A stretch of DNA of 64,000 bases from positions 310,001 to 374,000 of the forward strand of contig NZ_LMPV01000006.1 in assembly GCF_001423965.1 (NCBI RefSeq), in the 5' to 3' direction. Source of the stretch: Exiguobacterium sp. Leaf196. GTDB lineage: Bacteria; Bacillota; Bacilli; Exiguobacteriales; Exiguobacteriaceae. A model generated the notes under the pieces. That model worked only from the letters and a program-made list of their open reading frames with translations. It was not told the DNA's origin and did not search any database. Made by a program: the position numbers and the translations under genes. Below are positions 28,846-36,395 of this stretch, in pieces (the first letter of the stretch is position 1; each line of letters begins with the position of its first letter).

Positions 28846-29664
28846 TTATGCTTTCCACCATTCATCAAGTGGTGAGACGGGCATATGATGCTTATGTCCA
28901 ACACGTTTATACTGCGTCTCTAACTTTTCTTGACTTGCTTCTGAAATCGACTTACCTTCCAAATAATCATCAATTTCTTCGTATGTCATTCCGAGTGCCA
29001 CTTCGTCTGGTAGTGCCGGACGATTTTCTTCAAGGTCTGCTGTCGGAACTTTTTCAATCAAGACTTCTGGGGCGTTCAAGTAACGTAAGAGTTGTTTCCC
29101 TTGCCGTTTATTCAGTCCCGATAATGGTGTTAAATCACATGCACCATCCCCATGTTTCGTGTAGAATCCCGTCACGAATTCGGCTGCATGATCCGTTCCA
29201 ACGACTAAACAGCCATAATGAGCGGCTAAATCATATTGACTCTTCATTCGTTCTCGCGCTTTCGTATTTCCTTTGCTAAAGTCTGAAAGTTCTGCACCTG
29301 TCGCCTCTTCGAATGCCCGCATCGATGCTTCGACCGCTGGTTTGATATTCACACGAAGCGAATGATCCGGTTGAATAAAAGTCAAGGCTGCCTGTGCGTC
29401 TGCTTCATCTTGTTGTTCACCGTAAGGCAAGCGGACCGCATAAAATGAGACATCTTGTCCCTCTTCTTTTCGCAACTCTTCAACTGCCAGTTGGCATAGA
29501 CGACCTGCGAGCGTTGAATCTTGTCCCCCGGAGATGCCTAATACGAATCCCTTCGCCCCTGTATGCTTGAGATACGCCTTCAAGAAGGCTACCCGCTCGT
29601 TTACTTCTTGGGCTGGATCAATGATAGGTTTAACGCCTGTTACTTGGATGATTTCTTGTTGCAT
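28846..29664 (-). CDS. nadE: Ammonia-dependent NAD+ synthetase
   Basis: Last step of NAD+ synthesis: amidates deamido-NAD+ using ammonia and ATP. 272 residues, the length of the stand-alone NH3-dependent enzymes without a glutaminase domain. PP-loop [22 protein letters not shown] near residue 40, and the NaAD-binding signature [36 protein letters not shown] choose ATG 29664, eleven bases after AAGGAG; the GTG at 29676 overlaps the ribosome site. NAD kinase is also in this window at 43039. Confidence 0.95.
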   Translation of the reverse strand: MQQEIIQVTGVKPIIDPAQEVNERVAFLKAYLKHTGAKGFVLGISGGQDSTLAGRLCQLAVEELRKEEGQDVSFYAVRLPYGEQQDEADAQAALTFIQPDHSLRVNIKPAVEASMRAFEEATGAELSDFSKGNTKARERMKSQYDLAAHYGCLVVGTDHAAEFVTGFYTKHGDGACDLTPLSGLNKRQGKQLLRYLNAPEVLIEKVPTADLEENRPALPDEVALGMTYEEIDDYLEGKSISEASQEKLETQYKRVGHKHHMPVSPLDEWWKA

Positions 29665-29697
29665 GAATAAATTCACTCCTTCACATCGTTTTAATCG

Positions 29698-30144
29698 TCA
29701 TTTTGAATCAATCATTTGGTGATCCGTCGTTTGTTTTGCATTTGCTCCTTTGAACTGGCGGATTGTCGATACGCGAACTTCCTTGCTATCACCTAAAGAG
29801 GAGATCGGTAATTCAACCGTGTACTGTTTCGTTTCGCGTTTTGTGAACGTATCCTTCTCAATCGCTTGCGTGAATACTTGCTCTTTCTCAAAATCATACG
29901 TTACGTGTTGTTTCGCATCAATCAATTGAGCCTGAAATCGTTGCGAGGAAGGATATGTCACGTTTACACTGTGATCATTTGGATTCGTTAAGGAAATGTC
30001 TAATTGCATCATACTGTCTTGCTTTGTCGTTTTGACTGCAATCTGAATCGGTTCGTTCATGGTTTTTGTTGCCTGTTGTTTCTTTTCTTGGCAACCTGCT
30101 AAACAAACAGTAAGCAGCAACAGAATGAAAACGAGACGTTTCAT
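29698..30144 (-). CDS. BsuPI-domain lipoprotein
   Basis: 148-residue lipoprotein: signal peptide MKRLVFILLLLTVCLAGC with the lipobox cysteine at 18, then a beta-rich domain resembling the intracellular proteinase inhibitor BsuPI (SLTNPNDHSVNVTYPSSQRFQAQLID...YDFEKEQVFTQAIEKDTF). Such domains occur in several Bacillus cell-envelope proteins; inhibitor activity here is untested. AGGAGGGATGAA precedes the ATG. Located 33 bases upstream of nadE on the same strand, so they may share a transcript. Confidence 0.78.
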   Translation of the reverse strand: MKRLVFILLLLTVCLAGCQEKKQQATKTMNEPIQIAVKTTKQDSMMQLDISLTNPNDHSVNVTYPSSQRFQAQLIDAKQHVTYDFEKEQVFTQAIEKDTFTKRETKQYTVELPISSLGDSKEVRVSTIRQFKGANAKQTTDHQMIDSK

Positions 30145-30177
30145 TTCATCCCTCCTTTTATCTAATCAATTTTATCA

Positions 30178-30210
30178 CAAAAAAAAGCGAGAGAGGATTT
30201 CCTCTCTCGC
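30178..30210 (-). terminator. Terminator of the 70-residue gene
   Basis: Eleven-pair stem GCGAGAGAGGA/TCCTCTCTCGC with two-base loop, followed on the minus strand by eight T. Confidence 0.9.
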
Positions 30211-30222
30211 ACATTTCATCTC

Positions 30223-30435
30223 TTATGCTACAGGTAAAGTAGATGGATTCATCTTGAATGAAAACAATTGCTCTAAACCTGTCGCAAACAGTTCGTCACA
30301 AATATCTTCTGCCGCGTTTGCTGGTGCAACCAATGTAATCGTACGACTGTCAATTGTTTCGATCGTGACATATACCCCTGTTGTTGTCCGTTCCTTGTAT
30401 CCTACTGCTAAATCAGTTTCAGCGAAAAGTAACAT
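30223..30435 (-). CDS. Small hypothetical protein
   Basis: 70-residue acidic protein (MLLFAETDLAVGYKERTTTGVYVTIETIDSRTITLVAPANAAEDICDEL...), no recognised family. Supported by a good ribosome site (AAAGGGGAG upstream of the ATG) and a strong terminator 12 bases after the stop. The strand pattern suggests a small beta-alpha fold. No membrane segment. Confidence 0.65.
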   Translation of the reverse strand: MLLFAETDLAVGYKERTTTGVYVTIETIDSRTITLVAPANAAEDICDELFATGLEQLFSFKMNPSTLPVA

Positions 30436-30794
30436 ATCCCCGATTCTCCCCTTTTCTCATTCATATGCCAAGCCAAAAGATGACCTACATGCTTCGAATT
30501 CGTTATTGTAGGTTTACTGTATCAAAGAGATGAAAAAAGAAGAGAATAGTCATTCGACATTTCATTTCAAAACAATATTCCAGTTCAAATAGGGATATTT
30601 TGGAATAATCTATATAGTTGTTGCATGCAAGCGTTTTTACGAGCGTTTCCAACACATTTCATTTCGATTTCAAAAAGATGACAACATGATTTTGATTATT
30701 TTACCATCATTTTTAGATAACAGGGAAAATATACCTAGACAATCGATGGCTCATTTTGTCGAATGATTCTTTCACACAATATTATTTTGAGTTC
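30436..30794. other. 359-base intergenic region without a recognisable gene
   Basis: AT-rich stretch between the 70-residue gene (start) and the HEAT-repeat gene (end). I find no ORF with a ribosome site and no clear terminator for the HEAT gene. There is a TATTCCA/TGGAATA dyad with an 18-base loop (30576-30607) and a weak catabolite-response-like ATGCAAGCGTTTTTAC at 30625-30640 with two mismatches. Promoter function for the minus-strand gene is assumed. Confidence 0.4.
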
Positions 30795-31886
30795 TCATGA
30801 ACTTTCATCTATCATTCGATTCATTTGTTGCCAGACCGTCCCTAGTGCTTCTTCCCCACTTTCGATTCGAGTCAAGGCGAGTTCCGCCTGTAAAGCGACT
30901 TCATATTCTCGGTCTCGGCTCGCTTCACGCAGTCTTGGAATCGACTGTTCTGTTCCAACATCGAACAGGAATCGAGCAGCCCGCCAACGTACTAGTTTAT
31001 TTTTATCCGTCAAAGCCTCCATCATCATTGGTTCAGCCTCTGGCATCGCCCAATCCGAAATCGTATCACCTGCTGTTCGTCGTACGATACCTGATGGATC
31101 ATGGAGTGCACTTGTCAGATACTCTAATAATTCTTCCCGATGTTCTTCGAACATCCCAAGCTTTACGATTGCTTGACGACGAATTTGCATTTTTTCATCC
31201 TGTAATAATCGTGCATACGCCGGAACCCATTCCATTTCAACAGGCAGTTCATCAAGCGCCGCAAATCGTTCTTTCCAATCAGACGAACGAATAGCTTGAC
31301 CACTAAAGGCGATATCTTCCCCTGCTGCGAGCGACTTGAGACGTTCGATACGTTCGACTGGATATGCGATCTCAATCTCATTCGCTACTTCACGCAAACT
31401 TTCGTCAAGGTCACCGTATCGAGGTGCTTGTTCCACCCAGCGTCGATCGCTAATGACATTCTGAACGAATGGTTGGACGAATAGCGCTGCTTCTCGGAAT
31501 CGTTCTGGCAACCCTTCTCGTTTTTCTTCTAATCCTTTCACACCTTTGATTTGCATTGGTACGCCTAAAATGAACTGTACAAATAAATGGACTGGCTCAT
31601 ACTCAGCATCTGTCTCGTGCTGTTCAACGTCATTTAACGTTTCACCGAACGCACGTCGTATATCGATGACAAGCGAACGCCAATCATATTTCGGATAACG
31701 CTCGATCGATAAAAAGTCACTGACCTGATAAACAAACTTAACGCCAGGTATTTCAAGTAATCGCTGAATGTGTTCCGGTGCGCCAAAGGCATGCTCGAAT
31801 GTCTGCCCCTTTTCCGAAAAGACCTCATCAACGATGACTTTCATGTTATTTGGACTTGGTGTTGGTTCAATCGCTACGATTTTCAT
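30795..31886 (-). CDS. CvfC/YpgR-like protein: Nfu-type domain plus HEAT repeats
   Basis: 363 residues. The N-terminal 85 residues (MKIVAIEPTPSPNNMKVIVDE...GVKFVYQVSDFLSIER) are the NifU N-like scaffold fold; the C-terminal half is a run of helical HEAT repeats (for example MQIRRQAIVKLGMFEEHREELLEYL, LHDPSGIVRRTAGDTISDWA, RWRAARFLFDVGTEQSIPRLREA). This two-part layout is that of S. aureus conserved virulence factor C and B. subtilis YpgR. Molecular role unknown. TGGAGGGGATACAC precedes ATG 31886; the frame extends 8 codons further without a ribosome site. Confidence 0.82.
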   Translation of the reverse strand: MKIVAIEPTPSPNNMKVIVDEVFSEKGQTFEHAFGAPEHIQRLLEIPGVKFVYQVSDFLSIERYPKYDWRSLVIDIRRAFGETLNDVEQHETDAEYEPVHLFVQFILGVPMQIKGVKGLEEKREGLPERFREAALFVQPFVQNVISDRRWVEQAPRYGDLDESLREVANEIEIAYPVERIERLKSLAAGEDIAFSGQAIRSSDWKERFAALDELPVEMEWVPAYARLLQDEKMQIRRQAIVKLGMFEEHREELLEYLTSALHDPSGIVRRTAGDTISDWAMPEAEPMMMEALTDKNKLVRWRAARFLFDVGTEQSIPRLREASRDREYEVALQAELALTRIESGEEALGTVWQQMNRMIDESS

Positions 31887-31934
31887 GTGTATCCCCTCCA
31901 CTTCTATCATTTCAGATATCTAATCTGAAATGCA

Positions 31935-31970
31935 AAGCAAATGCCCTACAGAAATGACCGTAGGGCAAAA
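31935..31970 (-). terminator. Probable terminator of the hydrolase gene
   Basis: Stem GCCCTAC/GTAGGGC (31943-31949 with 31960-31966), then ATTTGCTTTG on the minus strand; the T-tract is weak. Confidence 0.6.
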
Positions 31971-31972
31971 AC

Positions 31973-32686
31973 TTACTTGAATGCTTCTTCGATAATTGCA
32001 ACGAAAGCATCCGGTGTCTCAAGCATCCCCATGTGTCCACTGTCTGTTGACCGATGTATGAGATGATCATTTGTTGGTGCAAACGCACTTTCCTCTGAGA
32101 TCAATGGATCCTTCGTACCATGAATGATGACACCTTTTACGTTTGCTTTCGTTAAAGCTTTCGTCATATCCCGACGATCTCGCATCGCAGAGAGTGCACG
32201 GATGGCTCCTTCGACGGTCATCATATACCCAATTTCAAGTGCTTCAGCAACAGCGAATTCATCGGCTCCTTCCGCAAATAAGGACGGAACAAGACCATTG
32301 ACAAATTCTCTTACACCAACTTCTTCGACGCGCGTGATATTTTGATTTCGTTTTTGTTTCGCTTGTTCATCATCTGCTTTCGCCGTTGAGTAAACGAGAC
32401 CATATCCACTGATTTGTTCGGCATACCTTTCCACGATTGCAGCCGTGATGTACCCGCCAAAAGAGTGACCAACGATGATTGGCTTTTCAACACCACGTCG
32501 CTCTAGATCATCCATGACCCATTCTGCGAATCCCTCAATCGTATCAGGTCCGACATCCAGTCCTTCATGTCCTGGTAAACTCAACGGTAAAACTTCAAAA
32601 GAATGTCGTAAATTTGCCTCTACCCGATTAAAATAATCTGTCCCTCCTGTAAATCCATGTAGGAGTACAAGTGTTTGTTTTTCCAT
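31973..32686 (-). CDS. Alpha/beta hydrolase
   Basis: 237-residue alpha/beta-hydrolase fold protein: oxyanion HGFTGG near residue 11, nucleophile elbow GHSFGG near residue 74, late acidic residue in GTKDPLISEE and the catalytic His in DSGHMGMLETPDAF. The full catalytic triad is visible. Resembles MenH- and enol-lactonase-like enzymes, but without menaquinone or aromatic genes nearby the substrate is open. GAGGTAGTCA precedes the ATG. It follows the acetyltransferase gene by eight bases, so they are an operon. Confidence 0.85.
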   Translation of the reverse strand: MEKQTLVLLHGFTGGTDYFNRVEANLRHSFEVLPLSLPGHEGLDVGPDTIEGFAEWVMDDLERRGVEKPIIVGHSFGGYITAAIVERYAEQISGYGLVYSTAKADDEQAKQKRNQNITRVEEVGVREFVNGLVPSLFAEGADEFAVAEALEIGYMMTVEGAIRALSAMRDRRDMTKALTKANVKGVIIHGTKDPLISEESAFAPTNDHLIHRSTDSGHMGMLETPDAFVAIIEEAFK

Positions 32687-32694
32687 TGACTACC

Positions 32695-33252
32695 TCATCC
32701 CTTCCACTCAGATGCGAGCATACGGTACATCGTCAAGTTCATGAAACGACCATGACTATATGCATAATCTTCTAATAATCCTTCTGCTTGAAACCCTAAT
32801 TTTTGCACCAATGCATTGGAAGCAAGATTCTCAGGTGCTACGAGAGCACTGATGCGATGGAGAGCGAATTCCTCAAATCCGTAAGTCAGAACAGCTCGAG
32901 CCGCTTCGGAAGCCACTCCGCGTTGCCAATACTCTTGACTGACTTCAAAGCCAATTTCAGCTCGATGGTATTGGGAGAGCCAGTTATGAAAACCAATCGT
33001 ACCGATCAATTGATTCGTTTCTGCATCAGCAATTGCCCAGCGAATCGCTTTACCTTGTGTAAACTGTTCCTTGAAGTAACTGATGACATTTTTTGCTTCA
33101 TAGACTGTCACAAGCGGATCTGATCCGTAATAGTACATGACTTCATCATCTGATAGGATTTTAAACAATTCACGTGCGTCACGGTTTTCGAGCTCACGTA
33201 ATACGAAGCGCTCGGTTCGCAATTCCGGGAATGGCTTTCGCAAGCCCCACAT
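32695..33252 (-). CDS. GNAT family acetyltransferase (RimJ/YdaF-like)
   Basis: 185-residue acetyl-CoA-dependent N-acetyltransferase: start TERFVLRELENRDARELFKILSDDEVMYYYG, motif A FEVSQEYWQRGVASEAARAVLTYGFEE with the Q/RxxGxA core, and ASNALVQKLGFQAEGLLEDYAY at the C-terminus. This is the RimJ/RimL subgroup. In Firmicutes such proteins can act on protein N-termini, amino acids or polyamines; substrate unknown. AGAGAGGTGATGGAGC precedes the ATG. Confidence 0.88.
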   Translation of the reverse strand: MWGLRKPFPELRTERFVLRELENRDARELFKILSDDEVMYYYGSDPLVTVYEAKNVISYFKEQFTQGKAIRWAIADAETNQLIGTIGFHNWLSQYHRAEIGFEVSQEYWQRGVASEAARAVLTYGFEEFALHRISALVAPENLASNALVQKLGFQAEGLLEDYAYSHGRFMNLTMYRMLASEWKG

Positions 33253-33384
33253 GCTCCATCACCTCTCTTTATGCTTCTCTATGTAGTATGCCCGTTTTCA
33301 GGAGTAAATATCCTTTCAGGCAATTCGAAGTTTTGCTACTATTGAATTATGAAGGAGTTAGTCACGGAAAGGAAGCGAAGTGGT

Positions 33385-34116
33385 ATGTCAAGTGCGTTAC
33401 TTTACTTATATGAGGACGAGGAAAATCAACGCTTGACGATGTCAGGGGTGCATTTCTCTGATTTCGCCGCAGCCGTCGATTTGAAGCGTCCTTTGCTTAT
33501 TTCAGGAAGTGATTTCAAGCAGACGAAACAATCGTTTCGGACAATGCTACATTATATCGAAGCGCATGAAATCGAACAGTTTTCACAATCCACGGATGTG
33601 CAGCGTCATCCATTGATTGCTATCGATATTCGTTCCTCCCATTCACTCGACGTATTAACGGATGTCGAGATCGCAGAGTTGTTATTTTTAATGCATATGA
33701 AACGTGGAATGCCACTTCCCTTCCTTGATTCGATTGAAAATGAATTGGTCTATTTTAGCGAGCATGACGGACTTCATGCTTCCGTTTACTTAAAAGACTG
33801 GGCACGCGTCGAACAATTGATTGCTGATCTTGTGCAACGAAAATTCCGACAGCACGCACGATCCGTTGCCTCTATTGCTTTAACAGCTGAAATCATGATC
33901 CATATCCGTCATTTTCTCGGAGAAGGGGTCCTGATTGATTTCGAAAGCGCAAAGCGATCTGTTTTTTCAAGAAATATTACGATTCCTGTCTACGTGGCTG
34001 GCCGTTATGAAGACATGAGCGTATTACATGAAGATTTTGAAGCCGAGAAAGAATCGATTCTTAGACGTGGAACGCTTGTGTGTCGAAAAAAGAAATGGAG
34101 TTTTGAGTTAGATTGA
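33385..34116 (+). CDS. Unknown protein, possibly oxidoreductase-independent regulatory type
   Basis: 243-residue soluble acidic protein with no family I recognise: MSSALLYLYEDEENQRLTMSGVHFSDF, then IAIDIRSSHSLDVLTDVEIAELLFLMHMKRGMPLPFLDSIENELVYFSEHDGLHASVYLKDW. The second block has the look of a compact alpha/beta domain. I do not assign a function. The frame opens at ATG 33349, but AAAGGAAG lies nine bases before ATG 33385, which I prefer. It is a single-gene unit with its own terminator, divergent from the acetyltransferase. Confidence 0.7.
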   Translation: MSSALLYLYEDEENQRLTMSGVHFSDFAAAVDLKRPLLISGSDFKQTKQSFRTMLHYIEAHEIEQFSQSTDVQRHPLIAIDIRSSHSLDVLTDVEIAELLFLMHMKRGMPLPFLDSIENELVYFSEHDGLHASVYLKDWARVEQLIADLVQRKFRQHARSVASIALTAEIMIHIRHFLGEGVLIDFESAKRSVFSRNITIPVYVAGRYEDMSVLHEDFEAEKESILRRGTLVCRKKKWSFELD

Positions 34117-34121
34117 CCTTT

Positions 34122-34156
34122 AGCATCTTTTTCTTTTAGAAAAGGATGCTTTTGTT
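34122..34156 (+). terminator. Terminator of the 243-residue gene
   Basis: Stem AGCATC/GATGCT (34122-34127 with 34145-34150), extended by a T-rich/A-rich loop closing TTTTC with GAAAA, then TTTTG. Confidence 0.7.
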
Positions 34157-34363
34157 CTATTTGAATTTTAAATGATGATTCCTTCTTTACGGTTATTATG
34201 GACAATGTGACAATATCGTTAAAAAATTTTTCGAATTTTCACACAAAATAAGACTAGCATCTTGTGAGGACTTCGCTATAATGAGGATAACCTTTTTAAG
34301 ATAGAAGTTAGACCTGTTTTTTTGTAGGGATGGTACTGGAATCAGCAGAAGGAGGAATTCAAT

Positions 34364-34657
34364 ATGGATCAGTTAAAAGTGAACGGAATTGGCTCATTCA
34401 CGAAATTTGCGACGAACGGGAACATCCTCAAATTAAAGGATGCGACACTCGGTGAAGTGAAACTGTCGCTGAATGAAGCGAGTTCAATGACCATCGCCCC
34501 TGTCGATGAAGAAAATGGACTTTTCGTCATTAAAGGGCAACAGCAGGAATCGCTTGTTGAACTGACGTTACCACGTCAATCCTGTGAGGTCGTTCACGCT
34601 TGGCTTCTCCATAAATTGAAACGCCATAAAAAAATACGCTCGATTGCGACAAGCTGA
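34364..34657 (+). CDS. Small hypothetical protein
   Basis: 97-residue protein with a beta-rich centre (LKLKDATLGEVKLSLNEASSMTIAPVDEENGLFVIKGQQQESLVELTLPRQS) and a basic helical tail (WLLHKLKRHKKIRSIATS). Not recognised. Strong ribosome site AGAAGGAGGAATTCAAT and a TATAAT at 34277-34282 imply a real, single-gene unit with a leader of about 75 bases. It ends in an intrinsic terminator. Confidence 0.7.
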   Translation: MDQLKVNGIGSFTKFATNGNILKLKDATLGEVKLSLNEASSMTIAPVDEENGLFVIKGQQQESLVELTLPRQSCEVVHAWLLHKLKRHKKIRSIATS

Positions 34658-34668
34658 CATTTGTATGA

Positions 34669-34713
34669 AAATCCTTAACTCAAGACTTCCATTCATGAGT
34701 TAAGGGTTTTTTT
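34669..34713 (+). terminator. Terminator of the 97-residue gene
   Basis: Stem AATCCTTAACTCA with TGAGTTAAGGGTT (one wobble), about 13 bases of loop, then T7. Confidence 0.85.
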
Positions 34714-34735
34714 CTGTTTAAAAGTCTCGGTGATA

Positions 34736-34779
34736 AATTTTCAGAAAATATTGTTTTCTTAGATTCTTCATGTTATCCT
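34736..34779 (+). promoter_or_regulatory. brnQ promoter with adjoining CodY-like box
   Basis: AATTTTCAGAAAATA (34736-34750) matches the CodY consensus AATTTTCWGAAAATT at 14 of 15 positions and directly abuts a -35 TTGTTT (34751-34756). A 17-base spacer leads to TATCCT (34774-34779) with TG upstream, an extended -10. CodY senses branched-chain amino acids and GTP, and brnQ is a known target in Bacillales. The transcript should start near 34786, 23 bases before the leader peptide. Confidence 0.7.
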
Positions 34780-34808
34780 TAGAAAAATTCAAGCAGGAGG
34801 TTTTAAAC

Positions 34809-34865
34809 ATGACATATACATCGCTTATCCCAGTACGACTGATTGTGATTAGGACCAGGGACTGA
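34809..34865 (+). CDS. Branched-chain amino-acid leader peptide of brnQ
   Basis: A short frame with ideal AGGAGG eight bases upstream encodes MTYTSLIPVRLIVIRTRD and stops at TGA 34863. Seven of 18 residues are Leu, Ile or Val (L6, I7, V9, L11, I12, V13, I14), four of them in a row. It lies between the promoter and a terminator hairpin ahead of brnQ, the layout of ribosome-mediated attenuators such as ilv and leu leaders in proteobacteria and actinobacteria. No T-box consensus is present. Translation and function are inferred. Confidence 0.75.
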   Translation: MTYTSLIPVRLIVIRTRD

Positions 34866-34866
34866 A

Positions 34867-34975
34867 GATTCATTTCTCGATTGAGAAGATGAAGACCAGG
34901 CCCTTTTCGTCATTTCGACAAGGCGTCTGATCACACGACGCCTATCCACGCACATCGTGGATGAGGCTTTTTTTA
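34867..34975 (+). promoter_or_regulatory. Attenuator hairpins of brnQ leader, ending in intrinsic terminator
   Basis: After the leader peptide come at least four hairpins. P1: TTCAT..TCTC with GAGA..ATGAA (about 34869-34893). P2: CCTT-GTC with GAC-AAGG (34902-34923). P3: AGGCGTC (34921-34927) with GACGCCT (34937-34943). P4, the terminator: GCCTATCCACG (34940-34950) with CGTGGATGAGGC (34956-34967, one bulge) then T7. P2 and P3 share bases, and P3 and P4 share GCCT, so they can exclude each other. brnQ begins 30 bases after the T-run. Confidence 0.75.
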
Positions 34976-35004
34976 TTGAAATTAGAAGGAATGGAGGACA
35001 ACAC

Positions 35005-36330
35005 ATGTTTAAGACAAAAGATACGTTCGCTTTAGGATTTATGATCTTCGCATTATTTTTCGGTGCGGGTAACCTAATCTTCCCACCAGAACTCGGCGCC
35101 CTTGCAGGTAAACAATTCCTCCCAGCCATCCTCGGCTTTATCGTGACAGGTGTGGGTCTTCCGTTGCTCGGCTTACTTGCTGTCGCATCTATCGGAGGCG
35201 GTATCAAAACGCTTGCTGCTCCTCTCCCTCGTTTTGTAGGTGCTGCCTTGACGTTTGCTCTCTACGTTGCCATTGGACCTTTCTTCGGAATCCCTCGGAC
35301 ATCGGTTGTCACGTATGAGCTCGGTGTTGTACCATTTCTCGGTGCGCCTTCACAAATGACATTAGTTCTCTCATCAAGTCTCTTTTTCATTGCTACGCTT
35401 TACCTCGTATTGCGTCCTGGTAAATTACTTGAAATCATCGGACGTTTCATCACACCTTTATTGCTGATTGCACTTGCTGCGTTAAGCATCAGTAGCATCG
35501 TCTCACCACTTTCAAGTGTCGCTTCACCAAGCAAAGCCTATGAGACGACAGGTCAAGCATTCATCCAAGGTTTTCTTCAAGGATACTTAACGCTTGATGC
35601 ACTCGGCGCCTTAGTCTTCGGTGTCGTGGTACTTCATACATTAAAAAGTCGAGGCGTTCATGAACGAACAGCACAATTTAAAGTCGTCACTCGTGCTGGA
35701 ACGATTGCTGCGGTTGCTTTGACTCTCGTCTATATCGGACTCGGAATGATCGGACGTAATACATTTGCCGCAATCGGAAAAGTCGATGGTCCGACCCTTC
35801 TTCAGCATTATGCGAATACAGCATTCGGTTCAATTGGTTTAGCTGTACTTGGTCTTGCGATCCTACTTGCCTGCTTGACGACTTCAGTTGGTCTCGTCAC
35901 TGCATTTGCAGAATATATGATGACTCTTTCAACACGTGTCACATTAAAAACAGCAAGTATCTTCACGACTGTTCTTGGTCTCACGGTATCTATTGTCGGA
36001 TTACAGACATTGTTATCAATTGCCGTTCCCGTGTTGATGTTCCTTTATCCAATCGTCATCGTCTTAATCGCATTAACATTCATGCGTCATCTGTTCCGTC
36101 GTAAGTCGGTCGTTTATCAGTTCACTCTTGGAGTAACGATTTTCTTCTCACTTTGTAGTGCGTTAAACCAACTTTCTCTTTTCCCGGGAAATCTCAAAAC
36201 CTTCTATCAATCACTTCCTTTAGTGGATCAAAGTTTAGAATGGTTATTTCCGACACTTATCGCCTTTGGTCTCAGTTCATGGTTTGGACACGTTTCCACC
36301 CCTTCCGTCATACAAAAACGCGCTAGCTAG
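35005..36330 (+). CDS. brnQ: Branched-chain amino acid:cation symporter BrnQ
   Basis: Secondary carrier importing leucine, isoleucine and valine with Na+ or H+. 441 residues with about 12 transmembrane segments and the N-terminal BrnQ signature FALGFMIFALFFGAGNLIFPPELG, then PFFGIPRTSVVTYELG and FIQGFLQGYLTLDALGALVFG. The start at 35005 follows ATGGAGGACAACAC; the longer frame from 34957 would initiate inside the terminator and is rejected. Expression is probably set by CodY and by the leader described above. It is followed by degV with a 65-base gap and no clear terminator. Confidence 0.93.
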   Translation: MFKTKDTFALGFMIFALFFGAGNLIFPPELGALAGKQFLPAILGFIVTGVGLPLLGLLAVASIGGGIKTLAAPLPRFVGAALTFALYVAIGPFFGIPRTSVVTYELGVVPFLGAPSQMTLVLSSSLFFIATLYLVLRPGKLLEIIGRFITPLLLIALAALSISSIVSPLSSVASPSKAYETTGQAFIQGFLQGYLTLDALGALVFGVVVLHTLKSRGVHERTAQFKVVTRAGTIAAVALTLVYIGLGMIGRNTFAAIGKVDGPTLLQHYANTAFGSIGLAVLGLAILLACLTTSVGLVTAFAEYMMTLSTRVTLKTASIFTTVLGLTVSIVGLQTLLSIAVPVLMFLYPIVIVLIALTFMRHLFRRKSVVYQFTLGVTIFFSLCSALNQLSLFPGNLKTFYQSLPLVDQSLEWLFPTLIAFGLSSWFGHVSTPSVIQKRAS

Positions 36331-36395
36331 TGATTCCGTTTTCATAGCTATGGTATGATGAACAAAATGGTTATATTAATGGAGGCGTCATATAC

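Noticed and set aside
28842-29279. 145-residue plus-strand frame opposite nadE
   Set aside because: Antisense to highly conserved NadE residues and has no ribosome site.
30625-30640. Catabolite-response-like ATGCAAGCGTTTTTAC
   Set aside because: Two mismatches in the consensus half-sites and no promoter nearby; kept only as a note.
34803-35207. 134-residue minus-strand frame opposite the brnQ leader
   Set aside because: It is antisense to the leader peptide, attenuator and brnQ start, and lacks a ribosome site; the plus-strand leader explains the sequence.
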